NCBI RefSeq assembly: GCF_900107245.1
Contig: NZ_FNPG01000004.1
Span: 186,001 to 250,000 of the forward strand
Length of the DNA stretch: 64,000 nt
Direction: 5' to 3'
DNA from: Lachnobacterium bovis DSM 14045
GTDB taxonomy: Bacteria; Bacillota; Clostridia; Lachnospirales; Lachnospiraceae
The number at the start of each line of letters is the position of its first letter. Within the stretch, counting starts at the first letter, position 1. This document shows, in pieces, positions 10,480 through 19,449 of this stretch. The notes beneath the pieces are model-generated. The model made no database searches and was not told the origin of the DNA. It was given only the letters and a program-made list of their open reading frames with translations. The position numbers were made by a program, and so were the translations under genes.

Positions 10480-11568
10480 TTATTTTTTTCTTTCATATTC
10501 TTTTTTTGTGGTGTAAAACTTATTTCCTTTAGTTTTGCTAAATTCAGAAATACACACCCAAGTTTTTCCCGGATTAAGGGTAATCTCCTTGCCCGATGAA
10601 TCAAAGTAACAAGTTTTATTCTTTTTTGTGTCATATTTCCAGATTATATCTATCATACGACCATTAGTAATATATTTTCCTGTTCCTGTTCCTATTGTTT
10701 CAATCTTTAAAGATCCATCACTCTTATCCCTTATAGAACTCTTACACTCTTGTATAATAATATTTTTTACAGCAAGAGTAGCATTTGTTAAACCATCTGT
10801 CTGAGAAGCATTAAACTCGCCTCTATAATACATTTTGTTTGCCCTATTATACTCAAAATATGGTTTAGCATTTGGATAATATAGTTTTATATACTCAACT
10901 CTACTACCTGAACTCAAATTAACCTTGTTATCAGATTCTGCGAAATTAAAATATGCTTTAGCTGATTTATCAAGCGTAGTTGAATATTTCAAATCACTAA
11001 ACGCCTTCTCTATTTTATGAGTGGATGTAAATATATGGTGAGGAGGATTCTTATGTGGTACTTCTTCAAAATATTTTTCCTGACTTCCTACAATACAATC
11101 AACGTTATCAATATCTTTTAAAGAATCAACCGCAAATCTACTCTCTCCACAATGAAAAAAGACAGCATTATATTCCTTAGCATATTGCACATAGTAGTCT
11201 CTAGTACTTCTGATATTTCCCAAAATGTTGCTATTTGAATAATCTTGCATAATAACCATAAATCGTGTAATCCCTGCCTCTACAGGGCACTCATAAACGA
11301 CATCGGCCTTGCTTATACCATACTGTGGAAAACACGCATGCGTATTCTCAACCATAATTGCAACTGGTCTTTTTTGAGCTAATTTTTTATCAATCCACTC
11401 TCCCGTATACAAACTTTGAATTTTACCTTTATGGTTTTTTTCAACTGCATTCGAAGTTTTATTGGTTTTTATTTCAGCAGGTCCCTGCTTTTCTTCTTTT
11501 TTACAACCAACTAATAGACTACCACACATTGCACAAACTAACAAACTAATAACGTACTTTTTTCTCAT
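10480..11568 (-). CDS. DUF3048 (YerB-like) lipoprotein
   Basis: A 362-residue exported lipoprotein: MRKKYVISLLVCAMCGSLLVGC gives a signal peptide with lipobox LVGC (Cys22). The body matches the DUF3048/YerB family, with RPVAIMVENTHACFPQYGISKADVVYE, FMVIMQDYS, IRSTRDYYVQ and the C-terminal IDIIWKYD and NPGKTWVCI blocks. The molecular function of YerB proteins is not established; they are envelope proteins of Firmicutes. The preceding gene on this strand is ybeY (28 bp away) and the following one is the flippase, so the gene may sit at the end of the phoH-ybeY transcript. Confidence 0.88.
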   Translation of the reverse strand: MRKKYVISLLVCAMCGSLLVGCKKEEKQGPAEIKTNKTSNAVEKNHKGKIQSLYTGEWIDKKLAQKRPVAIMVENTHACFPQYGISKADVVYECPVEAGITRFMVIMQDYSNSNILGNIRSTRDYYVQYAKEYNAVFFHCGESRFAVDSLKDIDNVDCIVGSQEKYFEEVPHKNPPHHIFTSTHKIEKAFSDLKYSTTLDKSAKAYFNFAESDNKVNLSSGSRVEYIKLYYPNAKPYFEYNRANKMYYRGEFNASQTDGLTNATLAVKNIIIQECKSSIRDKSDGSLKIETIGTGTGKYITNGRMIDIIWKYDTKKNKTCYFDSSGKEITLNPGKTWVCISEFSKTKGNKFYTTKKEYERKK

Positions 11569-11595
11569 ATATTTATCCCCCTAATAATATATTGA

Positions 11596-12093
11596 TTATC
11601 GAAGTATATTTAGTTTTTCCATTATAATGCGTTGTTGAGTTTCCATTTCTGTTCTTTCATCATCCTCCATATGATCATAACCGAACAAATGAAGCATGCT
11701 ATGACAAATTAAAAAAGCAAATTCTCTTTCTATGCTATGACCATACTCTTGTGCTTGTTCTAGAACTTTGTCAACTGATATAACAATATCTCCAAGCATC
11801 ACCGCATTTGTATCGTAATCAAATGCATCGCAATCATCTTCATCTAAAGAAGAAAAATCTCCTGGAGTAGCATTTTCTAGCATTGGAAATGACAAAACAT
11901 CTGTTGGTCTATCAATCCCTCTATGCTCTAAATTTATTTTATGAATTTCCTCATTATTTGTTAATGTCAAATTAACTTCTGCTTCATAAGGGAATTCAAT
12001 ATACTCAAGGCAAAAACTTATTACCTTTTCTGCAAGTTCTGAATAATTAAATTCAAATGGAACCTTGCAAATTTCTTCTAAATCAAAAATCAC
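11596..12093 (-). CDS. ybeY: Endoribonuclease YbeY (rRNA maturation)
   Basis: YbeY is a zinc-dependent RNase needed for 16S rRNA 3'-end maturation and ribosome quality control. The 165-residue product has the family metal site HSMLHLFGYDH (HxxxHxxxxxH) and the TDVLSFPM block. Translation starts at GTG 12093, which overlaps the TGA of the upstream membrane gene by four bases (GTGA), so the two are translationally coupled. An acidic loop with several D/E residues (DDCDAFDYD) sits between the conserved blocks. Confidence 0.95.
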   Translation of the reverse strand: MIFDLEEICKVPFEFNYSELAEKVISFCLEYIEFPYEAEVNLTLTNNEEIHKINLEHRGIDRPTDVLSFPMLENATPGDFSSLDEDDCDAFDYDTNAVMLGDIVISVDKVLEQAQEYGHSIEREFAFLICHSMLHLFGYDHMEDDERTEMETQQRIIMEKLNILR

Positions 12094-13265
12094 TTTTTGA
12101 TTCCCTCCTTCACTAAATAGTCTCTAACCAAAAGAAACTGATGTACACTCATTCCTGAGGCATCAAGCTTATTAGTTATTGAAAAATCATTTAATGTTTG
12201 ATATATTAACATTTCAAAATCTAAAGAATTCTCTTTAACATTTTTAATATGTTCCATCTTATCAATTAACGTATCTGTCATATTTATTAGTGCAGATTCT
12301 TTTGAAGAAGGCAATTTTTTTTCTCCATTATATTCAGAAATAATATTTATTACTTTTTCAGGAAAGCATTCATATTTTGCCTTCTGTATTGCTTTATCAA
12401 TTCCTTGATTATCATTCCATTTGCACATTCTATAGTAAAAACCGGCTGTTGCACATAAAGTCGTATCAAAACCAACTTTCTTTGCACACCTATATGATAA
12501 ATCAGATACCTTAACTGCATGATTGTATTCTTCTGGAGAAAAAGCCTTTACGCTTAAAATTGCATGATAATTTTCATCCAAAATTTCTTCGTATTTATTT
12601 TTTTCCTCACTTATGGTATTATGATACACTTTTTTATAGAATACAAGTGTAAATAAACAATTTAATGTACTAATTGCAATTATGCTTATAAAATAGTTCT
12701 TTGAAACAGTATTATTTTTTTCAAAAAAGAATAACGTGTTTATCATACAATTAACAAAAAACATCGTCAAACAGCTCCACACATAATCATTGGCATTTGC
12801 AAAACTGTTTACTACAATTGCTGTAAAAATAATAATAAGAACTGCTGCAACTATCTCTTCTTTACTAGAATTATTTATTATTGAAACAAGTACAATTGAA
12901 TAAATCCCATAGATTATTGCTAAAACATCTGTTGAAAAAGCACACATTATAACCACAATCAACATGATAGGTTTTATAAAATCTGGCACAAAACAACAAA
13001 TCACAGTAACTATTGTTGATATACACATTCCTATTGATACATTAATAAAACTGCATTGTGTATTATTATGTATTTGTCTATGTGTTCTTTTGTATTCTAA
13101 TTCATATATAAATAATCCCCAAAAAACCACATCTAATATTAACAATAATAGATATTCATGAACAGTTAAACTTCGATAGAATCCTAATGTTAAACTAGAT
13201 GAAAAAATAATTATAAACATTATTACCATTGGAATAACCCTATAAGGTGTTACCTTCTCCTCCAT
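12090..13265 (-). CDS. PgpH/YqfF-like membrane protein with degenerate HD domain
   Basis: A 391-residue protein with about seven or eight membrane segments (residues 10-210) and a C-terminal domain resembling the HD hydrolase of PgpH (YqfF), the c-di-AMP phosphodiesterase normally encoded between phoH and ybeY. Similarity includes YNHAVKVSDLSYRCAKKVG, PSSKESALINMTDTL and the final helix pair. The catalytic HD is replaced: family YHDIGK reads YYRMCK, and the second His-rich motif reads ISEYNG. The large extracytoplasmic domain of PgpH is absent, so the protein is far shorter than the 700-plus residues expected. Synteny supports the identity; loss of catalysis is inferred. It may have kept only a binding or scaffolding role. 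Confidence 0.7.
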   Translation of the reverse strand: MEEKVTPYRVIPMVIMFIIIFSSSLTLGFYRSLTVHEYLLLLILDVVFWGLFIYELEYKRTHRQIHNNTQCSFINVSIGMCISTIVTVICCFVPDFIKPIMLIVVIMCAFSTDVLAIIYGIYSIVLVSIINNSSKEEIVAAVLIIIFTAIVVNSFANANDYVWSCLTMFFVNCMINTLFFFEKNNTVSKNYFISIIAISTLNCLFTLVFYKKVYHNTISEEKNKYEEILDENYHAILSVKAFSPEEYNHAVKVSDLSYRCAKKVGFDTTLCATAGFYYRMCKWNDNQGIDKAIQKAKYECFPEKVINIISEYNGEKKLPSSKESALINMTDTLIDKMEHIKNVKENSLDFEMLIYQTLNDFSITNKLDASGMSVHQFLLVRDYLVKEGIKK

Positions 13266-13304
13266 AATCTCCCACCCTTTTTATTAATTTAAAATTTGTT
13301 TGCT

Positions 13305-14318
13305 TTATTTTGATCTGTTTTTAGCATTAGCTTTAGCTCTTCTTTTCTTATTCTTTTCAACTCTTTCTTCATAACTTTCATATGCTTTAACAATTTTTTG
13401 AACTAAAGGATGTCTTACAACATCATTAGCTGTTAATTTGCATTTTCCAATTTCATCGACATTTGATAAAACTTTAAGTGCAACATCTAGACCAGATTGA
13501 GTATCCGGAGCCAAATCTTTTTGGCTTGCGTCACCAGTAATAACAACCTTTGATCCAAATCCAATTCTTGTTAAAAACATTTTCATTTGTGCTGAGGTTG
13601 TATTTTGTGCCTCATCTAGAATAATAAAAGCATTATCTAAAGTACGACCTCTCATATAAGCAAGCGGAGCTACTTCTATTAATCCTTTCTCTTGATTTTT
13701 CAAAAAGCTTTCCGCTCCCATTATCTGATACAATGCATCGTATAACGGTCTTAAATATGGATCTATTTTACTTTGCAAATCTCCTGGTAAAAATCCAAGT
13801 TTTTCTCCAGCTTCTATAGCAGGACGAGTCAAAATAATTCTACTTACTTCCTCATTCTTAAAAGCGGTAATAGCCATTGCCATTGCTAAATAAGTTTTTC
13901 CTGTACCTGCTGGGCCTATGCCAAATGTAACCATATTTTTTCTAATAGAATCAACGTACTTCTTTTGCCCAATAGTCTTAGGCTTAACTGGTTTACCCTG
14001 TATCGTGTGACAAATGATATCTCCATCTAATGTTACAATAGCTGATGGATCTTGTTTTTCTAGTATCAATGATAGTTCATAGTTTACAGTCTGATCTGTT
14101 ATCTCATTTCCTCGTTTTGATAATTCATACAATTGTTTGAAAATCAGCTGTGCATTTGAACATGCATTATCGTTTCCAATGAATTTTACTAAATTATCTC
14201 TTACGATAACAGTTACTCCAAGAGTCTTTTCAATTTTCTTTACATGTGAATCGAACTGACCAAATATATTAGATAAATGTTCAGTTTCCATTGTCATAAT
14301 TCTTTCTGTCATATTCAT
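13305..14318 (-). CDS. phoH: PhoH-family ATPase/RNA-processing protein
   Basis: A 337-residue PhoH protein with an N-terminal KH-like region and a P-loop NTPase domain: GIGPAGTGKTYLAMA (Walker A, about residue 135), FIILDEAQNTT (Walker B) and the VITGDASQKDL segment. PhoH proteins are linked to RNA metabolism and co-occur with YbeY. The ATG at 14318 overlaps the TAA of the upstream nucleoside phosphorylase (TAATG), with AAGGAG ten bases upstream, indicating translational coupling. The C-terminus is unusually Lys/Arg-rich (KKRRAKANAKNR). Confidence 0.93.
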   Translation of the reverse strand: MNMTERIMTMETEHLSNIFGQFDSHVKKIEKTLGVTVIVRDNLVKFIGNDNACSNAQLIFKQLYELSKRGNEITDQTVNYELSLILEKQDPSAIVTLDGDIICHTIQGKPVKPKTIGQKKYVDSIRKNMVTFGIGPAGTGKTYLAMAMAITAFKNEEVSRIILTRPAIEAGEKLGFLPGDLQSKIDPYLRPLYDALYQIMGAESFLKNQEKGLIEVAPLAYMRGRTLDNAFIILDEAQNTTSAQMKMFLTRIGFGSKVVITGDASQKDLAPDTQSGLDVALKVLSNVDEIGKCKLTANDVVRHPLVQKIVKAYESYEERVEKNKKRRAKANAKNRSK

Positions 14319-15622
14319 TAATCAATTACTCCTTTAATTACATTAGGCGCTAACACTTTTTGTTCAGTCAATTCATATGCATCAAATATAACTTTCTTAG
14401 CCATGCCTGCTTTATCCATATCATTTGCATATATAGTAGCTAAAATGCCATCTTTTTCAACATATTCACCCACTTTTTTATTCAAATAAATACCAACTGT
14501 TAAGTCTATGACGCTATCCTTTGTCTCTCGACCTCCTCCAAGCATCATACAGGCATTTCCAATACTTTCCGCAAATATATTCCTTACATATCCGTTTTGT
14601 GTGGCCTTTACTTCAACTGTATACTTTGCATTTTGGAATTTATCTGGCTCATAGACATAAGATTCATCGCCACCCTGCGCTTTAACAAAATCAGCGAATT
14701 TATTTAATGCTGATTTATTTTCTATTGCTTCATCCATTAATCTAAAAGCTTTCTCTTTTGTAGTTGCCTTATTAGCTGCAATCAACATTTGAGAACCCAA
14801 TTCATACACAACTTCTTTAAAATCAGAAGGACCATTTCCATTTAAAGTGTCTATCGCTTCTTTAACTTCAACAATATTACCTACATTTCTTCCTAAAGGT
14901 TGATTCATATCAGTAATAACTGCAACTGTATGTTTGTTTGCTAATTTACCAATTGCTACCATTTCCTTAGCAAGATTATTTGAATCTTCTAAATTCTTCA
15001 TAAAAGCTCCATCTCCGGTTTTTACATCAAGCACGATAGCATCACTTCCTGAAGCTAATTTTTTGCTCATTATGGAACTTGCAATTAATGATACCTGATT
15101 TACTGTTGCAGTCACATCTCTAAGTGCATACAGTTTTTTGTCAGCAGGAGCTAAGTTCGCTGTCTGACCTGCAATTGCTATGCCTATTTTTTGAATATTC
15201 TCTTTAAATGTTTCTTCGGATATTCCTGTCGTAAAACCTGGAAATGATTCTAATTTATCTATCGTTCCGCCAGTATGACCTAATCCACGACCAGACATTT
15301 TTGCAACTGGTACTCCTAAACTTGCAACAAGCGGAGTAAGAACAAGTGAAGTTTTATCTCCTACTCCACCTGTACTGTGTTTATCAACTTTTATACCATC
15401 TATATAGCTTAAATCCAATACATCTCCACTATCTCGCATAGCTAACGTCAAATCTAATGTTTCTTTCTTAGACATTCCATTAAAACAAATAGCCATAAGT
15501 AAAGCTGAAGCTTGGTAATCAGGAATCGTCCCATTTGTATAATTTTCTACAAAAAATTTAATTTCTTCTGTTGCCAATTCTTCATTTTCTTTTTTTTTCA
15601 TGATAATGTCATACATTCTCAT
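14318..15622 (-). CDS. deoA: Pyrimidine-nucleoside phosphorylase
   Basis: A 434-residue enzyme cleaving thymidine, uridine and deoxyuridine with phosphate, feeding (deoxy)ribose-1-phosphate to salvage. The signatures KVDKHSTGGVGDKTSLVL, KMSGRGLGHTGGTIDKLES, VLDVKTGDGAFMK and the C-terminal barrel-sandwich domain place it in the thymidine/pyrimidine phosphorylase family. ATG 15622 is preceded by AGGAGGAAAAACAAC, so I chose it over the upstream frame start. It heads a coupled unit with phoH, the PgpH-like gene and ybeY. The cytidine deaminase at 44.5 kb feeds the same salvage route. Confidence 0.95.
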   Translation of the reverse strand: MRMYDIIMKKKENEELATEEIKFFVENYTNGTIPDYQASALLMAICFNGMSKKETLDLTLAMRDSGDVLDLSYIDGIKVDKHSTGGVGDKTSLVLTPLVASLGVPVAKMSGRGLGHTGGTIDKLESFPGFTTGISEETFKENIQKIGIAIAGQTANLAPADKKLYALRDVTATVNQVSLIASSIMSKKLASGSDAIVLDVKTGDGAFMKNLEDSNNLAKEMVAIGKLANKHTVAVITDMNQPLGRNVGNIVEVKEAIDTLNGNGPSDFKEVVYELGSQMLIAANKATTKEKAFRLMDEAIENKSALNKFADFVKAQGGDESYVYEPDKFQNAKYTVEVKATQNGYVRNIFAESIGNACMMLGGGRETKDSVIDLTVGIYLNKKVGEYVEKDGILATIYANDMDKAGMAKKVIFDAYELTEQKVLAPNVIKGVID

Positions 15623-15728
15623 GTTGTTTTTCCTCCTAGTCAAAAATTCAACTCAAAAACAAATTTTATCTATTATTCGTTGCTTTATGATACGGTTTGT
15701 TCGTAACATATTATGTTTATGATATGTT

Positions 15729-16211
15729 TTATTTATGATACGGCTCATTATTCATAATTCTATAACTTCTATACACCTGTTCTAACAAGATTACTCTCAT
15801 CAATTGGTGAGGAAACGTCATATTTGAAAAACTTAATAAATAATCTGCTTTTTTAAGTACATTATCTGATAAGCCAAGTGATCCTCCTATCACAAAATAT
15901 ATATGACTGGTACCTTGTATTCCAAGATGTTCAATTTTTTTTGACAATTCAACAGAATCTAACTTTTTTCCATTTATTGCGAGACAAACAAGATAGGCAT
16001 TACTATCCTTAATGGCATTTATAATTCTTTCTCCTTCTATATCTTTAACAATGTTTATCTCGTTTTCTGTGCATTGTTCTTTTGTTTTTTCATCTGCAAC
16101 TTCTATTACTTCTAACTTAATATATCTACTAAGCCTTTTTGAGTACTCCGCAATTGCATCTCTATAAAACTTTTCTTTTACTTTTCCTACGCATATTACT
16201 GATATTTTCAT
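15729..16211 (-). CDS. rlmH: 23S rRNA pseudouridine(1915) N3-methyltransferase RlmH
   Basis: RlmH is a small SPOUT methyltransferase that methylates pseudouridine 1915 in helix 69. The 160-residue length is exact for the family. Visible are MKISVICVGK at the N-terminus, the SAM-binding trefoil-knot segment FVIGGSLGLSD, and the nearly invariant C-terminus MTFPHQLMRVILLEQVYRSYRI-type block ending NEPYHK. It is divergently arranged with xpt; the 120-bp gap holds an inverted repeat and the xpt promoter. Confidence 0.96.
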   Translation of the reverse strand: MKISVICVGKVKEKFYRDAIAEYSKRLSRYIKLEVIEVADEKTKEQCTENEINIVKDIEGERIINAIKDSNAYLVCLAINGKKLDSVELSKKIEHLGIQGTSHIYFVIGGSLGLSDNVLKKADYLLSFSNMTFPHQLMRVILLEQVYRSYRIMNNEPYHK

Positions 16212-16240
16212 ACGTATATTATAATATTATTTAGCTTTTT

Positions 16241-16255
16241 CGTAAAGTATTTACG
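16241..16255. repeat. Perfect inverted repeat between rlmH and xpt
   Basis: CGTAAA-GTA-TTTACG, a perfect six-base dyad, lies between the divergent rlmH and xpt genes, about 32 bp upstream of the xpt -10. It could be an operator shared by both genes. No purine riboswitch is present to regulate xpt, which makes this the main regulatory candidate. Confidence 0.4.
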
Positions 16256-16283
16256 ATTTTGTTTTCCATAGTTGTAAAAAAAA

Positions 16284-16292
16284 TGTTATAAT
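16284..16292 (+). promoter_or_regulatory. Extended -10 promoter of xpt
   Basis: TG-T-TATAAT (TATAAT at 16287-16292) is an extended -10 element about 40 bp upstream of the xpt ATG. A matching -35 is poor, as is common with extended -10 promoters. Confidence 0.55.
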
Positions 16293-16332
16293 ATTGTTAG
16301 GAGAGTTTATTTTAACTGTGGAGGTGTTTTTT

Positions 16333-16902
16333 ATGGAGGAATTACAAAAATTAATACTAGCCCAAGGAGAGGTTATAAATGATGAAATTATTAAAGTCGA
16401 CAGTTTTATTAATCACCAGATTGACCCCGTCTTAATGGACAAAATAGGAAAAAACTTTGCTGCTCAATTTAAAGAGCAAAAAGTCACAAAAGTAGCAACT
16501 ATTGAAAGTTCTGGAATTGCTCCTGCTTTAATGACAGCTAAAGAACTAAACGTTCCTCTTATTATTTTGAAAAAAGAACCATCTAAATATCTTAATAGTG
16601 ATTTATATCAGACTGAAGTTTACTCATTTACTCATCAAAAAAATTATGAGTTAACAGTATCTCAGAAATATATTTCAGAAGATGATCATATTTTACTAAT
16701 TGATGATTTCCTTGCTGATGGAGAAGCTGCGGTCGGTGCCCTACGCCTATTTCATAAAGCACACGCAACTACTGCCGGAGTGGGCGTTATAATCAATAAG
16801 GTATTTCAACCGGGAGAAACTAAATTAAAGGAACTAGGTATCGATGTTGTGTCTTTAGTAAAAATCAAATCACTAACCAATAAAACTATTACGTTTGATT
16901 AA
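16333..16902 (+). CDS. xpt: Xanthine phosphoribosyltransferase
   Basis: Xpt converts xanthine and PRPP to XMP. The 189-residue protein begins MEELQKLILAQGEVINDEIIKVDSF, has TIESSGIAPA and the PRPP-binding loop HILLIDDFLADGEA, matching the xpt family in length and motifs. I placed the start at ATG 16333, six bases after GGAGGTG; the open frame continues 13 codons upstream but that stretch holds the promoter. A SulP transporter follows 55 bp downstream on the same strand. In many Firmicutes xpt precedes a xanthine permease; here the second gene is instead an anion transporter. Confidence 0.95.
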   Translation: MEELQKLILAQGEVINDEIIKVDSFINHQIDPVLMDKIGKNFAAQFKEQKVTKVATIESSGIAPALMTAKELNVPLIILKKEPSKYLNSDLYQTEVYSFTHQKNYELTVSQKYISEDDHILLIDDFLADGEAAVGALRLFHKAHATTAGVGVIINKVFQPGETKLKELGIDVVSLVKIKSLTNKTITFD

Positions 16903-16957
16903 TAATTTTATTTTTTAAACTTTTTTTGGCAAAAAGAAAAAAGAGGTTTAAACAGTA

Positions 16958-18619
16958 ATGCAAAAAGAAAAATTAAAGCCCATGTTGTTCTCTGACTTAA
17001 AAAATTATTCAGGACAACAATTTGCAAAAGATTTGGTATCAGGAATAATTGTAGCAATTATTGCTCTTCCGTTATCTATTGCATTAGCATTAGCATCTGG
17101 CGTCGGTCCAGAAGAAGGAATTTATACAGCTATAATTGCTGGATTCTTAATTTCATTCTTTGGTGGTAGCAAAGTTCAAATTGCTGGTCCAACTGCAGCT
17201 TTTGCTACTATTGTTGCGGGAATTGTAGCTAATAGAGGAATGAATGGTCTTGTGTTGGCTACACTTATTGCCGGTGTGATCCTTATTTTTATGGGAGTGT
17301 TAAGGTTAGGATCATTAATTAAGTTTATACCCTATACTATTACCACAGGATTTACAGCAGGTATAGCTGTAACAATTTTAATTGGCCAATTAAAAGATTT
17401 CTTAGGTGCAACTTATCCAAAAGGAACAACAGCTATCAGCTCAATTGAAAAACTTGTTGCACTTTCAAAATCAACTTCAACTTTTAACATCAATGCCGTT
17501 ATAATTGGCGTTATTAGCTTGGTTATCTTAATTGTATGGCCAAAAATAAGTGAAAAAATACCTGGTTCAATCATCGCAGTTATTGTATGTATCATCTTAG
17601 TAAAAGTTCTAAAACTAAATGTTTATACTATTGGTGATTTATATTCTATCCGTGGTGGTTTACCTAAATTTACATTACCATCTATTACTATAAATGGAAT
17701 TCAAGCTGCAGCTTCAGATGGATTTACAATAGCAATTCTTGCTGCAATTGAATCACTTTTATCCTGTGTAGTAGCAGATGGAATGATTAATTCTAGACAC
17801 CGTTCAAATACTGAATTGGTTGCTCAGGGTATTGGTAATATAGGTTCAGTTTTATTTGGTGGTATTCCAGCTACTGGTGCAATTGCACGAACAGCTGCTA
17901 ATATCAAAAACGGTGGCAAAACACCTGTTGCAGGTATTGTACATTCAATCACATTACTACTTGTTTTGATTGTACTTATGCCATATGCAAAACTTATTCC
18001 AATGCCAACTATTGCAGCTATATTGTTTTTAGTAGCTTATAATATGTGTCAATGGCGTACTTTTACACATTTATGTAAAACATCTTCAAAAAGCGATATA
18101 ATTGTTTTGTGTACAACTTTTGTTTTGACAATTTTATTCGATTTAGTCGTTGCTATTGAAGTAGGTATGATTTTTGCATGTTTATTATTCATGAAGCGTA
18201 TGAGTGATGAATCAAGCGTTATGGGATGGACATATATTGATCCTGAGAATGACCCAGATGCTACTGATAAAAAATATGTACCTGAATATGTTCGTGTATA
18301 TGAAATTATAGGTCCTATGTTTTTTGGAGACAGTGAACTTATTGAGCTAATCGAATTAAAAGAATATACTAAAATTCTTATTATTCGTATGCGTGGAGTC
18401 CCTGCAATTGATGCTACTGCCATGCAAGGACTTGAAAAATTATACAAACAATGTGAATTAGCTAACGTTCAATTAGTATTCTCACATGTTAATGAACAAC
18501 CTATGAAAACAATGAAGAAAAACAAATTCATAGAGAAAATTGGTATAGAAAACTTTAGGCCTAATATCGATGCTGCTTTAAAACGTGCCGCAGAAATTGG
18601 TAAACAGAAAAATTATTAG
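16958..18619 (+). CDS. SulP-family inorganic anion transporter with STAS domain
   Basis: A 553-residue transporter: about 10-14 membrane helices (residues 25-420) with the SulP signatures VAIIALPLSIALALASGVGPEEGIYTA and GPTAAFATIVAG, followed by a cytoplasmic C-terminal STAS domain (about 440-550) containing IIRMRGVPAIDATAMQGLEKL. Family members carry sulfate, bicarbonate, dicarboxylates or other anions; the substrate cannot be read from sequence. It lies downstream of xpt and may share its transcript. An intrinsic terminator follows directly. Confidence 0.9.
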   Translation: MQKEKLKPMLFSDLKNYSGQQFAKDLVSGIIVAIIALPLSIALALASGVGPEEGIYTAIIAGFLISFFGGSKVQIAGPTAAFATIVAGIVANRGMNGLVLATLIAGVILIFMGVLRLGSLIKFIPYTITTGFTAGIAVTILIGQLKDFLGATYPKGTTAISSIEKLVALSKSTSTFNINAVIIGVISLVILIVWPKISEKIPGSIIAVIVCIILVKVLKLNVYTIGDLYSIRGGLPKFTLPSITINGIQAAASDGFTIAILAAIESLLSCVVADGMINSRHRSNTELVAQGIGNIGSVLFGGIPATGAIARTAANIKNGGKTPVAGIVHSITLLLVLIVLMPYAKLIPMPTIAAILFLVAYNMCQWRTFTHLCKTSSKSDIIVLCTTFVLTILFDLVVAIEVGMIFACLLFMKRMSDESSVMGWTYIDPENDPDATDKKYVPEYVRVYEIIGPMFFGDSELIELIELKEYTKILIIRMRGVPAIDATAMQGLEKLYKQCELANVQLVFSHVNEQPMKTMKKNKFIEKIGIENFRPNIDAALKRAAEIGKQKNY

Positions 18620-18628
18620 TCTTAATGC

Positions 18629-18678
18629 AAAAACAAACAATGACCTTTACTTTTAAAAAAGGCATTGTTTGTTTTTTT
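18629..18678 (+). terminator. Intrinsic terminator after the SulP gene
   Basis: CAAACAATG pairs with CATTGTTTG across a loop that can extend the stem (ACC...GG), followed by a run of seven T. It ends the xpt-SulP unit. Confidence 0.8.
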
Positions 18679-18739
18679 CTATTAATTATTATGTTTTTGT
18701 TATAATTTATTATAATATTTTTTAATTATATTTATATGC

Positions 18740-19384
18740 TTATTTCAATCGATTCAATCTATTTACGTCAGCCAAAATATAAAGTTCTGTTCCTTCTTCA
18801 ATCACTTCTTCCGGACTTAAATATGACATTATACGGTTATTTTTTTTCATTGTAATAACATTTATTTTATGTTTTTCACGTAGTCTTAACTCTTTTAAGC
18901 TTTTACCAATCCATTCTTTTTTAGGACGTAAACTAACAACGCAAACATTTTTACTTATTTCAAAGAATTCTAAAAAATTAGAAGACATTATTTTACGAGC
19001 ATTACTTTTTGCACTTTCCTTTTCTGCAAAAATAATTTCATCAGCTCCGACTTTTTTTAATATATTGGCCATTCTCTCAGACGAAGCTTTTGCAAGAACT
19101 TTTTCTACGCCTTCTTCCTTCGCTACCATAACACACATAATACTAGACTCAAGATTATCACCCATTGATACAACTACAACATCCATATTTGATAATCCAA
19201 TATTACTAATAACTTCTGGATCGCTTAATTCAGCAGTTAATGCAATACTTACCATATTGGCATACTGATTAATTATCTCTTCATTTTTATCAGCTATAAG
19301 CACATCTGCTCCGCTTTCACATAATTCTTCTGTTATATATCTACCAAATTGTCCCATTCCAAGGACAGCCACTGATTTACTCAT
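18740..19384 (-). CDS. ktrA: K+ uptake regulatory subunit, RCK (KtrA/TrkA) family
   Basis: A 214-residue cytoplasmic gating subunit: RCK_N Rossmann domain beginning SVAVLGMGQFGRYITEEL (GxGxxG nucleotide motif), then an RCK_C domain from about residue 135. The single-unit length is that of KtrA rather than the duplicated TrkA of enterobacteria. It lies 65 bp downstream of the channel gene ktrB. Members gate the channel by binding ATP/ADP, NAD(H) or, in some Firmicutes, c-di-AMP; which ligand applies here is unknown. Confidence 0.92.
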   Translation of the reverse strand: MSKSVAVLGMGQFGRYITEELCESGADVLIADKNEEIINQYANMVSIALTAELSDPEVISNIGLSNMDVVVVSMGDNLESSIMCVMVAKEEGVEKVLAKASSERMANILKKVGADEIIFAEKESAKSNARKIMSSNFLEFFEISKNVCVVSLRPKKEWIGKSLKELRLREKHKINVITMKKNNRIMSYLSPEEVIEEGTELYILADVNRLNRLK

Positions 19385-19449
19385 TAATACACTACTCCTT
19401 TTAAATACTCATTTTTTGATATCATCAAATTTGGTTTTATTCAACTAAT

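Noticed and set aside
16212-16332. Purine riboswitch before xpt
   Set aside because: The leader is too short and has no three-way junction consensus.
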